Shown: in pieces, positions 4,949-5,446 of the stretch
Layout of the letters: the number at the start of each line of letters is the position of its first letter
Position numbering within the stretch: the stretch's first letter is position 1
Origin: ANME-2 cluster archaeon
Lineage (GTDB): Archaea; Halobacteriota; Methanosarcinia; Methanosarcinales; Methanocomedenaceae
DNA length: 5,446 nucleotides
Direction: 5' to 3'
Assembly (NCBI GenBank): GCA_022353185.1
Contig: JAKRWB010000301.1
Coordinates: 1-5,446 of the forward strand
Notes under the pieces: model-generated
The model's input: only the letters and a program-made list of their open reading frames with translations
Told to the model about the DNA's origin: nothing
Databases searched by the model: none
Translations under genes and position numbers: made by a program

Positions 4949-5446
4949 ATGAAGCGGATAGCATGGGGAATTACCGGGTCTGGCGATTTGATAAAAGAAA
5001 CGTATGATGTGCTTGTAGATATCAAGCACAGGACTGACATTAAATTCATGGTTTTTTTGTCCAAAGAAGGGGAAACCGTGATGAGATGGTATCGCATGTG
5101 GGACAACATCCAGAAGGATTTTCCTAATTTTAAGACCGATGCAGGACCTAACTCGCCATTCATTGCCGGCCCCCTGCAGGTGGGACATTATGATGCATTG
5201 CTGATTGCACCTACCACCGCAAATACTGTGGCCAAGATAGTCCACGGCATAGCAGATACCCTGGTCACCAATGCGGTAGCCCAGACAGCCAAGGGCAATA
5301 CGCCAATCTATATCCTGCCAGTGGACAGGGTTAAGGGGACCGTTACCACTTATTCACCCGAGGGCAGGGAGATGAAACTAAAAATGCGGGACGTGGATGT
5401 GGAGAACACTGAGAAGTTATCCCGGATGGAGAATATCACAATTCTG
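4949..5446 (+). CDS. afpA: Archaeal FMN flavoprotein, AfpA family (3' end beyond window)
   Basis: The open frame runs 166 residues to the window edge without a stop. It begins MKRIAWGITGSGD, the glycine-rich FMN-binding opening of archaeal flavoproteins, and contains APTTANTVAKIVHGIADTL (87-105), which matches the PASANT motif of the wider flavoprotein/HFCD fold. Further along are TNAVAQTAKG (107-116), ILPVD (122-126) and a KMRDVDVENTEKLSRMEGI-like tail (145-163, here ending MENI). The characterised relative, AfpA of Archaeoglobus (AF1518), is a homodimeric FMN protein that takes electrons from ferredoxin and passes them to other reductases. A related methanosarcinal protein, DmrX, reduces dihydromethanopterin. 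AfpA proteins are about 170-180 residues long, so only a few residues are probably missing; if the chain continues much further the MJ0208-type paralogue should be considered. It is soluble and probably co-transcribed with the nucleotidyltransferase gene before it. Family membership is secure, the AfpA subtype fairly so. Confidence 0.82.
   Translation, partial: MKRIAWGITGSGDLIKETYDVLVDIKHRTDIKFMVFLSKEGETVMRWYRMWDNIQKDFPNFKTDAGPNSPFIAGPLQVGHYDALLIAPTTANTVAKIVHGIADTLVTNAVAQTAKGNTPIYILPVDRVKGTVTTYSPEGREMKLKMRDVDVENTEKLSRMENITIL

Noticed and set aside
4565..5245. 226-codon minus-strand frame spanning the nucleotidyltransferase/flavoprotein junction
   Set aside because: It is antisense to two genes with conserved motifs, crosses their intergenic gap, and its translation has an irregular composition rich in C, H and Y with no domain.
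1..5446. Search for mobile elements, CRISPR arrays, tRNA genes or a defence cluster
   Set aside because: No spaced direct repeats, transposase or integrase motifs, tRNA-like cloverleaf or toxin/nuclease domains were seen; the nucleotidyltransferase is not accompanied by a HEPN partner, so a MNT/HEPN toxin-antitoxin reading is not supported.

Overview
The window reads as a chromosomal segment of a euryarchaeon, most likely of the methanogen / ANME-related Methanosarcinales or a close relative. The case rests on gene content: an archaeal-type peptidyl-tRNA hydrolase (Pth2), a two-domain archaeal protein disulfide oxidoreductase, an archaeal FMN protein of the AfpA family, a COG1665-like nucleotidyltransferase, and a small beta-barrel protein resembling a family I associate with methanogens (DUF5749). 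The intergenic regions carry archaeal TATA-like boxes and GGAGGTGAT-type ribosome binding sites. There is no tRNA, rRNA, insertion sequence, CRISPR array or prophage signal, and the region looks like ordinary vertically inherited chromosome.

Layout. At the left edge, the first 19 codons of a minus-strand membrane protein (probably the biotin transporter BioY) are cut by the window end. It is separated from a divergent plus-strand TauE/SafE-type permease (213-968) by a 156-base regulatory region. That region holds a 10-bp inverted repeat whose geometry matches the BirA operator, a 14-bp perfect palindrome and two TATA-like boxes. The permease converges, with only 11 bases between stop codons, on a minus-strand disulfide oxidoreductase (980-1648). 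The oxidoreductase has its own candidate promoter and a palindrome at the expected initiation site. Upstream of it, transcribed the same way, is a compact three-gene operon: a double-SIS-domain sugar isomerase-like protein (2680-3828), a beta-barrel protein of unknown function (2077-2670) and pth2 (1737-2084). The genes there are spaced by 9 bases and then overlapped by 8. A 103-base divergent promoter region follows. The right side is a plus-strand pair: a nucleotidyltransferase-fold protein (3932-4924) and, 24 bases on, an AfpA-like flavoprotein cut by the window end.

How the parts may work together. The strongest regulatory inference is BirA control of the left-edge transporter. The SIS / beta-barrel / pth2 genes look co-transcribed, with translational coupling between the last two, but no shared pathway is evident. 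The oxidoreductase and AfpA both handle electrons or thiols, but they lie in separate units. No defence or mobile system was found. The least-explained items are the beta-barrel protein, the fused double-SIS protein, and the nucleotidyltransferase with its unassigned flanking domains.
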